Shown: positions 1 to 9,697 of the stretch, piece after piece
How the letters are laid out: each line of letters begins with the position of its first letter
Position numbering within the stretch: position 1 is the stretch's first letter
DNA from: Oscillospiraceae bacterium
GTDB taxonomy: Bacteria > Bacillota > Clostridia > Oscillospirales > Oscillospiraceae
Length of the DNA stretch: 64,000 nt
Direction of reading: 5' to 3'
Assembly (NCBI GenBank): GCA_022800525.1
Contig: JAAWQM010000001.1
Span: forward strand, 91,743 to 155,742
The notes under the pieces: generated by a model
What the model was told of the DNA's origin: nothing
Seen by the model: the letters and a program-made list of their open reading frames with translations, nothing else
The model's database searches: none
Translations under genes and position numbers: made by a program

Positions 1-32
1 AACAGCAGCGCCCAGGGAAAGAGCGGGCGGAT

Positions 33-425
33 ATGACCAGAAACGAATGGTTGGAGCTGACCGTACTGGAGCGGAAGAAGTACAACTGCCTGCTGGAGCT
101 GGAGGACACGACCAGACAGCTTGCGGAGGCGCTGGACCGCAACGACCAGGTGGCCGCCAAGATGCTGGTGGCTATGCGCCAGGATCCCCTGCTCAAGCTG
201 GAGGAGGTGGAGCGGGGGGAAAAGCAGCGCAAGGCCGCCCTTCCCCAGGAGGACCAGGACCGGGTCCGGGCGCTGCTGCGGGAGCAGGCGGCCCGCTATG
301 ACGGAGAGGACGTCTTTCTGGAGCAGGCAGGCAAGACCAGGAAATTGCTGGAGCGCGTGGTGGAGCTGGACCGGCGCATCAGCCTGCGCGTGGCGGGCGA
401 CCATTCGTTCTATCGGAAAAAGTAA
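33..425 (+). CDS. hypothetical protein, charged helical (130 aa)
   Basis: ORF MTRNEWLELTVLERKKYNCLLELEDTT..; no recognised family. Confidence 0.6.
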   Translation: MTRNEWLELTVLERKKYNCLLELEDTTRQLAEALDRNDQVAAKMLVAMRQDPLLKLEEVERGEKQRKAALPQEDQDRVRALLREQAARYDGEDVFLEQAGKTRKLLERVVELDRRISLRVAGDHSFYRKK

Positions 426-503
426 AGAACGAGGCTGTTTCACCGGCTTTTTTCGAGCCGGTGAAACAAGCGCGTTTGAGAGAACGGGAGGCGGCGCCAG
501 GGG

Positions 504-1202
504 ATGGCGGAAGTTCGTCTGGAAAATGTAACAAAATTTTACAAGGAAGAGCGCCGCGTCAATTACGCGGTCAAAGAGATCAATCTGACTGTAGAGCAGG
601 GTGAGTTCGTATTCCTGATCGGCAGCAGCGGCGCGGGCAAGAGCACCCTGCTGCGCCTGATGAGTGGGGAGCTGAAGCCGGACGAGGGGATTGTGTGCCT
701 CAACGGGGCCAATATGGCCCGGATGGTGGGGCCCTGGCGGGCCAGGGCCTTGCGGAACTTCGGCGTGGTCAGCCAGCAGGGACTGCTGATCCGCAAGCGC
801 ACGGTGTGGGATAACCTGTTGCTGACGGCCGCCGCCGCCGGACTGCGCCGGAAGGGCGCGGACGCAGCCCGCAAGGCCCTGGGCATCGTGGGCCTGCCGG
901 GGGTGGAGGAGTGCTATCCCGCGGAGCTGTCCATCGGGGAGAGCCGCCGGGTGGAGCTGGCGCGGGCGGTGCTGAACAGCCCCTCCATCCTGCTGCTGGA
1001 TGAGCTGACCGCCAACCTGGACGACGATCTCATCTGGGACCTGATGCACCTGCTTATGGAGCTCAATTCCCACGGAACCACCATCGTGATGGCGACCCAC
1101 GCCAGCCAATATGTCAATATCATGCGGCGGCGGGTGGTCACCCTGGTGGACGGAAAGCTCGTGGGAGACGTTAAAAATGGGAAGTACGGCGACATCGTGT
1201 GA
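504..1202 (+). CDS. ABC transporter ATP-binding protein, FtsE-like
   Basis: Walker A GSSGAGKST, LSIGESRRVELARAVL signature, LLLDELTANLD Walker B. Confidence 0.85.
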   Translation: MAEVRLENVTKFYKEERRVNYAVKEINLTVEQGEFVFLIGSSGAGKSTLLRLMSGELKPDEGIVCLNGANMARMVGPWRARALRNFGVVSQQGLLIRKRTVWDNLLLTAAAAGLRRKGADAARKALGIVGLPGVEECYPAELSIGESRRVELARAVLNSPSILLLDELTANLDDDLIWDLMHLLMELNSHGTTIVMATHASQYVNIMRRRVVTLVDGKLVGDVKNGKYGDIV

Positions 1203-1388
1203 GCGCGCCGGCTACCATAGATCGCGAAGCACCCACTGCAAGGATCCAATGTACGATATCCGGCACGGCCGCTCTGCCGCCACGCCGGGAGACCTCCGGG
1301 CAGAGAGAAAACGCCGGTCATCCGGCACATGAGAAACCCGCCGCTGGCGTGACTCCGGCCCGGGGAAAATTTAGGGAGGAAATGTATC

Positions 1389-3194
1389 ATGAATTTCAAG
1401 AACATGTCCATCAAGAAGAGCTTGATTGTTGGCTTCGGTACCACGATCATCGTATCAGCGCTTATCATCATCGCGTCGCTGATTATGATGAATATGCAGA
1501 AGAGCGCGTATTCAGATATCATTGATCGATACGTGGCGGCCAATGAGAAGGCATCCGAGTGCCGGATCGACTACAATATCGCCGCCCGGGGCCTGCGGGA
1601 CGCAGTACTCTCCGGCGATATGAGCAATTTGGATACCGCCACTAAGAAGATGTCCGACCTGGAGGCGGCCATCACTGCGCTCAGCGAGAGCTTTCCGATG
1701 GACGACAGGACCCAACTCAACAACTTCATCAACACGATGACGGAGTGGGGAGAGGAAGCGCAGAAGATCGTGCAGTCGGCCCGCACCGACCGTGAGGAAG
1801 CGGTCCCCTTGATTGTGAACAACTGCTCTCCCAAGCTGGCCGCCGCCGCCACAGCTGGCGACAACCTTGCCGCGCAGCTCCAGGCCGGACAGGCGAAGAT
1901 TATTGAGCAGCAGAACACTTCCTCCACTATTGGCATGGTCGTCATCATCGCGGTGATGGTGGTGGCCACCATAGTGGTGATGCTGATGGCTACCAAGATC
2001 ATCCGGAGCATTGTGGAGCCCAGCAATCAGGTCCGCAACGCACTGGTGGGTTTCAGCCAGGGCGATCTGTCCATCCCCGTGAACTTTACCGGCAGGAACG
2101 AGCTGGGAGAGATGTGCGACGCCCTGCGCACCAGCCAGCAGGTCCTCAACAGCGTCATTCAGGACATTTCCGCCACCACCGGCCAGATGGCCAAGGGCAA
2201 CTTTGATGTGGAGTTGACTGCAACCTTCCCCGGCGACCTGGCTCCCATCCAGACCAGCGTGAACCAGTTTGTGGTCCGCATGAGCGACACCATCACCAAC
2301 ATCGCCCAGTCCGCCACCCAGGTGTCCGCTGGCTCCGAGCAGGTGTCCAACAGCTCCCAGTCCCTGGCCCAGGGCGCGACGCAGCAAGCCAGCGCCGTGG
2401 AAGAGCTGGCGGCCACCATCAACGAAATCTCCACCAGCTCCAAGCAGACCGCCGCTTCCGCTGAGGAGGCCCGTGTGAGCGTGGGCCAGGCCGGCGACCA
2501 GGTGGACACCAGCAACGAGTACGTCAAGCAGCTCAACGTGGCTATGACCAATATTTCCACCTCCTCCGAGGAGATCGGCAAGATCATCGCCACCATCGAG
2601 AATATCGCCTTCCAGACCAACATCCTGGCCCTGAACGCCGCCGTTGAGGCCGCCCGCGCCGGTACCGCCGGAAAGGGCTTCGCCGTGGTGGCTGACGAGG
2701 TGCGCAATCTGGCCAGCAAGTCCGACGAGGCTGCCAAGGCCACCAAGGACCTCATTGAGAACTCCATCACCGCCGTCCACGAGGGCGCGGATGTGGTGGA
2801 TAAGGTCACCGAGTCCCTGGAGAAGACCACCGTCCTGACCAGCGGCGTTGTGAAGCTGATGGATCAGGTCACCGAGGCCGTGGAGAGCCAGACCACCGCC
2901 ATTGCCCAGATCACCGAGGGCATCGATCAGATCTCTGCCGTGGTGCAGACCAACTCCGCCACCAGCGAGGAGTGCGCGGCGGCCAGCGAGGAGCTCAGCA
3001 GTCAGGCCAACATCATGCACCAGCTGATGGCCGAGTTCCACGTGGGCAGCAAGGGCAGCCTGGGCGGCGGCGGCTTCAGTGGCAGCAGCGCCTACGGCGG
3101 CGGGGACAGCTGGGCGGATTCCGTTTCCGGCCAGGAGCCTCCCATGCTGGGCGGCCGCAGCAATGACAACCCCTTCAGCGGCATCAAGTACTAA
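1389..3194 (+). CDS. methyl-accepting chemotaxis protein
   Basis: N-terminal TM, 4-helix sensor, HAMP, conserved hairpin [36 protein letters not shown]. Confidence 0.97.
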   Translation: MNFKNMSIKKSLIVGFGTTIIVSALIIIASLIMMNMQKSAYSDIIDRYVAANEKASECRIDYNIAARGLRDAVLSGDMSNLDTATKKMSDLEAAITALSESFPMDDRTQLNNFINTMTEWGEEAQKIVQSARTDREEAVPLIVNNCSPKLAAAATAGDNLAAQLQAGQAKIIEQQNTSSTIGMVVIIAVMVVATIVVMLMATKIIRSIVEPSNQVRNALVGFSQGDLSIPVNFTGRNELGEMCDALRTSQQVLNSVIQDISATTGQMAKGNFDVELTATFPGDLAPIQTSVNQFVVRMSDTITNIAQSATQVSAGSEQVSNSSQSLAQGATQQASAVEELAATINEISTSSKQTAASAEEARVSVGQAGDQVDTSNEYVKQLNVAMTNISTSSEEIGKIIATIENIAFQTNILALNAAVEAARAGTAGKGFAVVADEVRNLASKSDEAAKATKDLIENSITAVHEGADVVDKVTESLEKTTVLTSGVVKLMDQVTEAVESQTTAIAQITEGIDQISAVVQTNSATSEECAAASEELSSQANIMHQLMAEFHVGSKGSLGGGGFSGSSAYGGGDSWADSVSGQEPPMLGGRSNDNPFSGIKY

Positions 3195-3345
3195 GATCGG
3201 TATGCGCAGGTTAGACGCGCGTACATAGACGGATCATGCGGTGGCGTCCCGCGCCTGCGGGATGCCATCGCATATCCGCTGTTTCCAAGCGCGGCGGGAT
3301 TCCGCGCCGCGCTTGGGGCGGCAATAAGGAAAGAGGTGGAACAGT

Positions 3346-5232
3346 ATGGCTCAGGATTGGAAGGAACAGCCTCAGGAGTTGATTTTTGCCTTGGACATCG
3401 GCACCCGAAGCATCATCGGCGTGGCGGGCCAGGTTGTGGACGAGCGCCTGGAGGTGCTGTCCATGGAAAAGGAAGAGCACGGCCGCCGGGCCATGCTGGA
3501 CGGTCAGATCGAGGACATCGAGCAGGTAGCCAAGGTTGCCCGCCGGGTCACCAGCCGTATGGAGGCCCGGCTGGGCTGTCATCTGCGGCGGGTGTGCGTG
3601 GCGGCTGCCGGACGGGCCCTGCGCACGGAGCGGGGGCGCTACGCCATCGATCTGCCCCAGGTCACCCGGATCACCAGCGAGGTTATCAGCCAGCTGGAGA
3701 GCGGTGCGGTGGCCGATGCGGAGACCCGTCTGGGGGAGGGGCCGGACGCGCAGAAGCGCTCCTATCTAGTGGGATACACGGTGTCCTCCTATTTGTTGGA
3801 CCACTATCCGCTCACCTCCCTGAAGGACCACAACGGCCAGCAGCTGGAGGCGGAGGTGGTGGCCACCTTCCTCCCCAGTGAGGTGGTGGAGAGCCTGTAT
3901 ACCGTTATGGAGACGGCAGGCCTGGAGGTGGCAAGCCTGACCCTGGAGCCCATCGCCGCGCTGAACGCGGTGATCCCCTCCGGGCTGCGGCTGCTGAATC
4001 TGGTGCTGGCGGACATCGGCGCGGGGACCAGCGACATCGCCATCTGCCGGGATGGAGCCGTGGTGGGGTACACCATGGCTACCGTGGCCGGGGATGAGAT
4101 CACGGAGGCCCTGATGCGCCGTTACCTCATCGACTTCGCTACGGCGGAGCGGATGAAGACCCAGCTGGACGAGCCCACAGTGACCTACCGGGACGTGCTG
4201 GGCCTGGAGCAGAGCGTACCCGGCGAGGAGATCGGTGAGACCCTCCAGGACGCGGCCAGACTCCTGGCCCAGGAGATCGCCCAGCGGGTGACTGGCATCA
4301 ACGGCGGCGCGCCCTCCGCCCTGTTCCTTGCGGGCGGCGGCAGTAAGCTGCGGGGCCTGCGGGAGCTGGTGGCCCAGGCGCTGGAGATGGACCAGCGGCG
4401 GGTGGCCCTGGCGGGCAACAACTACGAGATCAGCGCGTTCTCCAAGGAGTATGAGCTCAATGACCCGGAGTACGCCACGCCCCTGGGCATTGCCGTCTCG
4501 GCGGGGCTGGGGCTTATCAGCGACAGCTACCGCATCCTGCTCAACGGCCACACGGCCAAGCTCTTCCGTAGCGGTACGCTGACGGTGCTGGATCTGCTGA
4601 TGATGAACGGCTACGGCTCCGCCGATCTGGTAGGGCGCACTGGCAGGAGCCTTAGCGTCACGGTGGACGGCCAGCGCATGACCTTCCACGGTCAGAGCGC
4701 CATGCCCTGTACCCTGAAGCTCAACGGACAGGAGGCCGCGCCCTCCGCGCTGGTCTACGCCGGGGACTCCATTGAGTTCATCCCCGCTGTGGCCGGGGCC
4801 TCCGCGCAGAAGACGGTGGGGGATCTGCTGGGCTTTGACCACCAGGGCGGCGTGCTGGTCAACGGCAAGCCTGCCCGGCTGGATACCGTTCTGCGTTCCG
4901 GGGATCAGGTGCTCACCTCCGCACCGGTGGAGCCGGAGGCAGAGCCTGTATCGGAACCGGAACCAGAGCCGGCGCTCCAGCCGGAAGCGGCGCCGCCGTC
5001 CAGCCGGCCTGCGGGACGGCCGGTGTGCGTGTACCTCAACGGGGCGGCCCTGGTGCTACCTGCCAAGGCGGACGGCAGCCCCTACTATCTGATGGATCTG
5101 CTGGACCGTTCCGGCATTGACTTCGATCAGCTCAGCGGACCTCTGGTGTTGCAGGTCAACGGGACGGACTGCCCCTTCACCCAGGAGCTGCGCAGCAACG
5201 ACCAGGTGACCATCCGCCCCAGCAACCCATGA
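3346..5232 (+). CDS. FtsA-like actin-fold ATPase with C-terminal beta-grasp-like extension
   Basis: FALDIGTRSIIGVAGQ, ADIGAGTSDIAI, LFLAGGGSKLRGL; C-terminal repeats VLVNGKPARLDTVLRSGDQV and VLQVNGTDCPFTQELRSNDQVTI. Confidence 0.8.
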   Translation: MAQDWKEQPQELIFALDIGTRSIIGVAGQVVDERLEVLSMEKEEHGRRAMLDGQIEDIEQVAKVARRVTSRMEARLGCHLRRVCVAAAGRALRTERGRYAIDLPQVTRITSEVISQLESGAVADAETRLGEGPDAQKRSYLVGYTVSSYLLDHYPLTSLKDHNGQQLEAEVVATFLPSEVVESLYTVMETAGLEVASLTLEPIAALNAVIPSGLRLLNLVLADIGAGTSDIAICRDGAVVGYTMATVAGDEITEALMRRYLIDFATAERMKTQLDEPTVTYRDVLGLEQSVPGEEIGETLQDAARLLAQEIAQRVTGINGGAPSALFLAGGGSKLRGLRELVAQALEMDQRRVALAGNNYEISAFSKEYELNDPEYATPLGIAVSAGLGLISDSYRILLNGHTAKLFRSGTLTVLDLLMMNGYGSADLVGRTGRSLSVTVDGQRMTFHGQSAMPCTLKLNGQEAAPSALVYAGDSIEFIPAVAGASAQKTVGDLLGFDHQGGVLVNGKPARLDTVLRSGDQVLTSAPVEPEAEPVSEPEPEPALQPEAAPPSSRPAGRPVCVYLNGAALVLPAKADGSPYYLMDLLDRSGIDFDQLSGPLVLQVNGTDCPFTQELRSNDQVTIRPSNP

Positions 5233-5266
5233 TTCCATTGAAGAGACAAGGCGAGGATTGATTCCT

Positions 5267-6082
5267 ATGAAAAGACTGATAAAGTTTCTTTTGACCGCCG
5301 GGGCCGCGCTGTGTCTGCTGACGGCCTGCGGCGGCGGCGAGACCGCCCTGGAGGTCTACACGCTGGATGAGAGCGGCGAGAGCGTGGTGGCCCTGGACAG
5401 TATCCTGGCTGAGGGGGAGGCTATGCTGACCTCCATTGACGCCCCCACCGACGAGGCGGCCCAGGCAGGGCTTGAACTGAGCCACACATACCACTACCGT
5501 CAGATGGAGGACCCGTCGGCTCTGGCGGCGCGGTATATCAGTGTGCTGCGGACGGAGCAGGGCTTTGAGCCCATTGATGACCAGAACCGGCAGCTGGCGG
5601 ATGAGCCGGACCTGGAGACCCTGACCGGCTCCATGATCCTGGCCAGGAAGATGGAGACCAGCGACAGCACGAGGAAGCTTTTCCGCGTGATTGTGGGGTG
5701 GTCGGAGTACGCGGTGGCGGTGCAGGTGGCCCAGGTGGACGGCCGGATCCTGCCGCCTCCGGAGCCGGAGAGCGAGTCCGAAGACGAGCCCGGAGGCGTG
5801 ACCCAGGCCACCAGCATATCCGAGCAGGTGGAATACTTCAATGGGCTGGATCCCGCGAAGCTGGGGCTGGAGGGCAGCGACATGAGCGAATACATGGTGT
5901 ATCCCAAGCAGGGCTGGGTGCTGGTGGACGGTATCTCCTGCCGGGAGATCATGGTGTATCAGACGGATGCCAGCGACGGGACCAATGCCTATGTGGGCAC
6001 CTACTTCCTCAGCAGCGATCTGGAGCACATGTATAGGAAGGAGAGCGCCGGCAATCTGGTGGTTGTTGACGACTTCAAATAG
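5267..6082 (+). CDS. putative lipoprotein
   Basis: MKRLIKFLLTAGAALCLLTACGG lipobox. Confidence 0.7.
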   Translation: MKRLIKFLLTAGAALCLLTACGGGETALEVYTLDESGESVVALDSILAEGEAMLTSIDAPTDEAAQAGLELSHTYHYRQMEDPSALAARYISVLRTEQGFEPIDDQNRQLADEPDLETLTGSMILARKMETSDSTRKLFRVIVGWSEYAVAVQVAQVDGRILPPPEPESESEDEPGGVTQATSISEQVEYFNGLDPAKLGLEGSDMSEYMVYPKQGWVLVDGISCREIMVYQTDASDGTNAYVGTYFLSSDLEHMYRKESAGNLVVVDDFK

Positions 6083-6246
6083 TATCCGCAGGCGGGGAAT
6101 GGCGGATGGGGACCTGGCCTGACGGCGTTCAACGCCTGTGAATACAGCGGAGAAATCCGGGCAGGGGGTTAAATTTTGGCCCGGTGAGGCCGATAAATGA
6201 ATTGGAAGCCCTGCTTTCCGGAAATTAAAGAAAGGAGCCGGTCACT

Positions 6247-6432
6247 ATGATGGACAGCATTGCCGCCGCCAGCATGAGCATGAGCCAGATGGAGTTCGAG
6301 AACGCATATAATATCGCGGTCATGAAGAAATCCATGAATATCCAGGCGGAGCAGATGCAGGCTTTTACTGAAATGCTGGATGCGGTACCCACCAGCATCC
6401 CCAGTCAGTATGGCTTTGACGTTTACGGCTGA
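6247..6432 (+). CDS. YjfB-family putative motility protein
   Basis: MMDSIAAASMSMSQMEFENAYNIAVMKKSMNIQ.. pattern typical of YjfB family. Confidence 0.75.
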   Translation: MMDSIAAASMSMSQMEFENAYNIAVMKKSMNIQAEQMQAFTEMLDAVPTSIPSQYGFDVYG

Positions 6433-6438
6433 GACCCA

Positions 6439-6467
6439 GACGGCGGCGCGTACGCGCCGCCGTCTCT
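6439..6467 (+). terminator. intrinsic terminator after yjfB-like gene
   Basis: GACGGCGGCGCGTACGCGCCGCCGTC followed by T-rich tract. Confidence 0.7.
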
Positions 6468-6542
6468 GTTTTCTGGAGGATGTCATGCGTGCGGCAAAAA
6501 GCGCCCTCTGGTCCTGCCGGGGACTCAGAGGGCGCTTGATGA

Positions 6543-7316
6543 TTACCAGCTTTTTTCCAGAGTTGTGTTCCACGCGACATTGTAGGGGCTGTCGGAGCGG
6601 CCCTTCAATTCCTCATAGGTCCCCCGGCGGGCGTCGGCGCTCTCCTCAGACCAGTACTCATAGCCCCGCATGTAGCTCTCGGTCAGCTCGTCCCAGGAGG
6701 AGAACTTGCCTTGCAGCTCCCTGGCGATCTCCAGCGCCTTGTCCAGGGCCTCAGTCTCGGTGTAGAACCCGGCGATATAGTACCAGCCCAGCAGGGAAAG
6801 GGCGCGGGAGTAGTCCCAGCCGTCGATGGAGCTGTCGCCGTAGATTTGGTACTCCGCGAAGGCGTGGGCCAGATATTTGCCGGCCTCCTCGTCCTCCAGG
6901 AGCTCGCCAATCATGGCGGCGGCATCCTCCTCGCTGTAGTCGCTCCAGCCGTCTTCCACCAGCATCTGCATGAATTCCACGAACTCCGCCCGGTGGCCTT
7001 CCGTGAGCAGCCAGTCGATGTTTTCCACCGCGCTGTCGTGATCGGTCACGCCCCACCACTCATCCAGGAAGGGAATCATCATCTCCTTGTTGGCGTCCGT
7101 GGCGTCCATGCCGCCGAATTTGGTGTAGTCCCAGCCGTTGAGCTCCGTGAGCACGGCGTGGGTTGCATTGATCCACAGGATGGTTTCCGGGACGCTCGCT
7201 TCCGGTTCGGCCTCCGCCGGGGGCTGGGTGTCCTTCTCTGACGAACAGCCCGCCAGCAGGGACAGAACCAGCGCGGCCGCGCACAGAAGCGCAGGGATAC
7301 GTTTTCTCATAAGCAT
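6543..7316 (-). CDS. DUF1266-type lipoprotein
   Basis: Lipobox LSLLAGCSS; GWDYSRALSLLGWYYIAGFYTETEAL resembles DUF1266. Confidence 0.65.
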   Translation of the reverse strand: MLMRKRIPALLCAAALVLSLLAGCSSEKDTQPPAEAEPEASVPETILWINATHAVLTELNGWDYTKFGGMDATDANKEMMIPFLDEWWGVTDHDSAVENIDWLLTEGHRAEFVEFMQMLVEDGWSDYSEEDAAAMIGELLEDEEAGKYLAHAFAEYQIYGDSSIDGWDYSRALSLLGWYYIAGFYTETEALDKALEIARELQGKFSSWDELTESYMRGYEYWSEESADARRGTYEELKGRSDSPYNVAWNTTLEKSW

Positions 7317-7494
7317 ATGTAGTTCTCCTTTTCCTCGATATACATTGGACGCCAGTGGAAGCTGTGCGCCTGTGATAGTATAATTGGCAGAGGAGCGTTT
7401 GTCAAGACGGAGCCCCGCAGATGCTGGGAAATCAATTTTCGGAAACGGGCCCTGCGAACCACAAAATCGATTTCCGCCCCGACGGTCTGCGGTA

Positions 7495-9459
7495 TCACAT
7501 GCGGCGGATATAGTCGCAGATCAGTCCGGCGGTCTTCTCCACACCAATGGAGCTGTCCACGCTCAGCTCGTACTGGTGGGCGTCGCCCCACTCCCGGCCA
7601 GAAATGCTCTTGTAGTAGGAGCCCCGGGCGCTGTCGGAACGGGCGATGCTCCGGCGGCCCTCCTGCTCCGTATCGCCGTACATCTCCATGACCTTCTTCA
7701 CGCGGTAGTCCTTGGGGGCGTGGATGAAGATACGCACCAGATTGTCCCGGCCGCGCAGCACATAGTCCGCCGCCCGGCCCACGATCACACAGGCCCCCAT
7801 GTCCGCGATCATGGTGATGGCCTTGTCCTGGGCGATGACCGCCTGCTGGACGGCGCTGGTGCTGAGGTACAGCTCCCGCATGACCGCGTTCTCGTCGGAG
7901 TTGATGCCGGAAATGAATTCCTTCGCCAGTCCGCTCTCCTGAGCGGCCAGGGCGGTCATCTCCTTATAGTAGCAGGGGACGCCCAGCTTCTTTGCCACCA
8001 GCTGGCCGATCTGCTTTCCAGCGGTGCCGTGCTCCCGGGCAATGGTGATGATTACGCCGGAACGGGAGGCGCGGAGAACGGTCCCGGCGCTCTCCGGCTC
8101 CTGGGCGGCGGGAACGCTGAGCTGCCTCCAGACGCGGAGAATCACAACAGCGGTGACTGCCATAGCGAGGATGTCGGCGGCGGGCGCGGCCCAGAAGATG
8201 CCGGTGACGCCCATCTGCGTGGGGATGACAAGGGAGAGGGCAATCAGCAGCACATCCCGCAGGATGGACAGGGGCACGGCGGCTTTGGCATGGCCGATGG
8301 ACTGGAGGAACATGGCGCAGGCTTTTTGCAGGCAGGTGAAGATCAGCAGGGACAGATAGACCCGCAGGCAGTAGACGGCGAAGGTGGTATACAGCTCGCC
8401 GTCCGCGCCGAAGAGGCGGATAAAGGCCAGGGGGACCGCCTCAAAGAGGATTGTTGCGATGACGCAGACCGTGGCGGTGGAGATGGCGACCAGCCGGAAG
8501 GTCTCCTTCACGCGGTCGTACAGCTTTGCGCCGTAGTTGTAGCCCATGATGGGCAGCGCGCCGGCGGTGATGCCGCAGGCGATGTTCAGGATGATCTGGA
8601 ACAGCTTCATGATGACCACAAAGGCGGAAAGGGGGATGTCCGGGCCGTAGACGCTCTGCGCGCCGTAGGTCTTCAGCAGGACGTTATTCACAATGGTGGT
8701 CACCACGATGCACAGCTGGGTCAGGAAGCTGCCCGTGCCCAGCGGCAGGACCGGCTTGAGGCGCTGCCAGCTGGGGATGAAGTCGGCCGCTTTGACATGG
8801 AATATCCGGCTCCTGCGCAGGTAGGCGATACAGATGAGAAAGCTGACGAACTGACCCAGAATGGTGGCGTAGGCCGCGCTCTTGATGCCCCAGTCCAGGA
8901 CGAAAATCGCCACCGGGTCGCCGATCATGTTGATGACGGCGCCCACCATCATGGCGGCCATGGAGTACCGGGGGCTGCCGTCGGCGCGGATGATGGAGGC
9001 CAGGGTGTTCTGGACCAGCGCGAGAGGCATCATGATAAAGATGATACTGCCATAGTCCCGGGTCAGTGTAATGGTGGCCTCCGTCGCGCCCAGGGCGTAG
9101 AGGATGCTGTCGCCCAGGGCGTAGCACACCGCGATGATGACCACGCCGGAGAAGAAGGAGCCCAGGATGCTGTTGGCCACAGAGCGTCCGGCTCCGGCGG
9201 TGCTGCCCCGTCCCTGGGAGAGGCTGAGGTAGGTAGCCATGCCGTCTCCGAAGAGGACGGACGCGCCCCAGCCGATGACCGTAATGGGGAAGACGATGCC
9301 GGTGGCGGCGTTGCCCAGATAGCCGATGCCGTTGCCGACAAAGATCTGGTCCACGATGTTGTAAAGGCAGGAGATGATAAGCGCCAGGGTGCTGGGGACG
9401 GCGAATTGCAGGAGAAGTCTGCCGGCCTTTTCTGTCCCCAAATAGTTGTTTTCTTGCAT
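7495..9459 (-). CDS. MATE efflux transporter fused to C-terminal cytidylate-kinase-like domain
   Basis: MQENNYLGTEKAGRLLLQFAVPSTLALIISCLYNIVDQIFVGNGIG (MATE) then VIITIAREHGTAGKQIGQLVAKKLGVPCYYKEM..FIHAPKDYRVKKVMEMYG (CK-like); start set at RBS-preceded ATG (aaaaggaggg). Confidence 0.9.
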   Translation of the reverse strand: MQENNYLGTEKAGRLLLQFAVPSTLALIISCLYNIVDQIFVGNGIGYLGNAATGIVFPITVIGWGASVLFGDGMATYLSLSQGRGSTAGAGRSVANSILGSFFSGVVIIAVCYALGDSILYALGATEATITLTRDYGSIIFIMMPLALVQNTLASIIRADGSPRYSMAAMMVGAVINMIGDPVAIFVLDWGIKSAAYATILGQFVSFLICIAYLRRSRIFHVKAADFIPSWQRLKPVLPLGTGSFLTQLCIVVTTIVNNVLLKTYGAQSVYGPDIPLSAFVVIMKLFQIILNIACGITAGALPIMGYNYGAKLYDRVKETFRLVAISTATVCVIATILFEAVPLAFIRLFGADGELYTTFAVYCLRVYLSLLIFTCLQKACAMFLQSIGHAKAAVPLSILRDVLLIALSLVIPTQMGVTGIFWAAPAADILAMAVTAVVILRVWRQLSVPAAQEPESAGTVLRASRSGVIITIAREHGTAGKQIGQLVAKKLGVPCYYKEMTALAAQESGLAKEFISGINSDENAVMRELYLSTSAVQQAVIAQDKAITMIADMGACVIVGRAADYVLRGRDNLVRIFIHAPKDYRVKKVMEMYGDTEQEGRRSIARSDSARGSYYKSISGREWGDAHQYELSVDSSIGVEKTAGLICDYIRRM

Positions 9460-9489
9460 GAGAAAGCCCTCCTTTTCGGTGCATACGGC

Positions 9490-9542
9490 AAAAAAGGACA
9501 CATGCAGTACACATGCGTCCTTTTTCAGCAAAAAGACACATG
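9490..9542 (-). promoter_or_regulatory. candidate attenuator: mutually exclusive hairpins upstream of MATE-CK gene
   Basis: Minus-strand CATGTGTCTTTTT / AAAAAGGACGCATG / CATGTGTCCTTTTTT; segment 2 can pair with 1 or 3. Confidence 0.65.
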
Positions 9543-9624
9543 CAGGCATTACCGTACCGTGATCAGATTTACGTGCAATGCACCACATGTGTCGTTGAAT
9601 GGCCGTATTGAATTGACGCTTATC

Positions 9625-9653
9625 AGTATAACAAAGAGTTTTTTCAAATGCAA
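9625..9653 (-). promoter_or_regulatory. putative sigmaA promoter for MATE-CK gene
   Basis: Minus-strand TTGCAT-N17-TATACT. Confidence 0.55.
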
Positions 9654-9697
9654 AGGTCATTTTTTACAAAGTTTTGCCGCGCATAAGAGGGGAGGCA

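Noticed and set aside
1512-3041. 509-aa minus-strand ORF
   Set aside because: Shadow of the MCP gene; Gly/Leu/His-rich.
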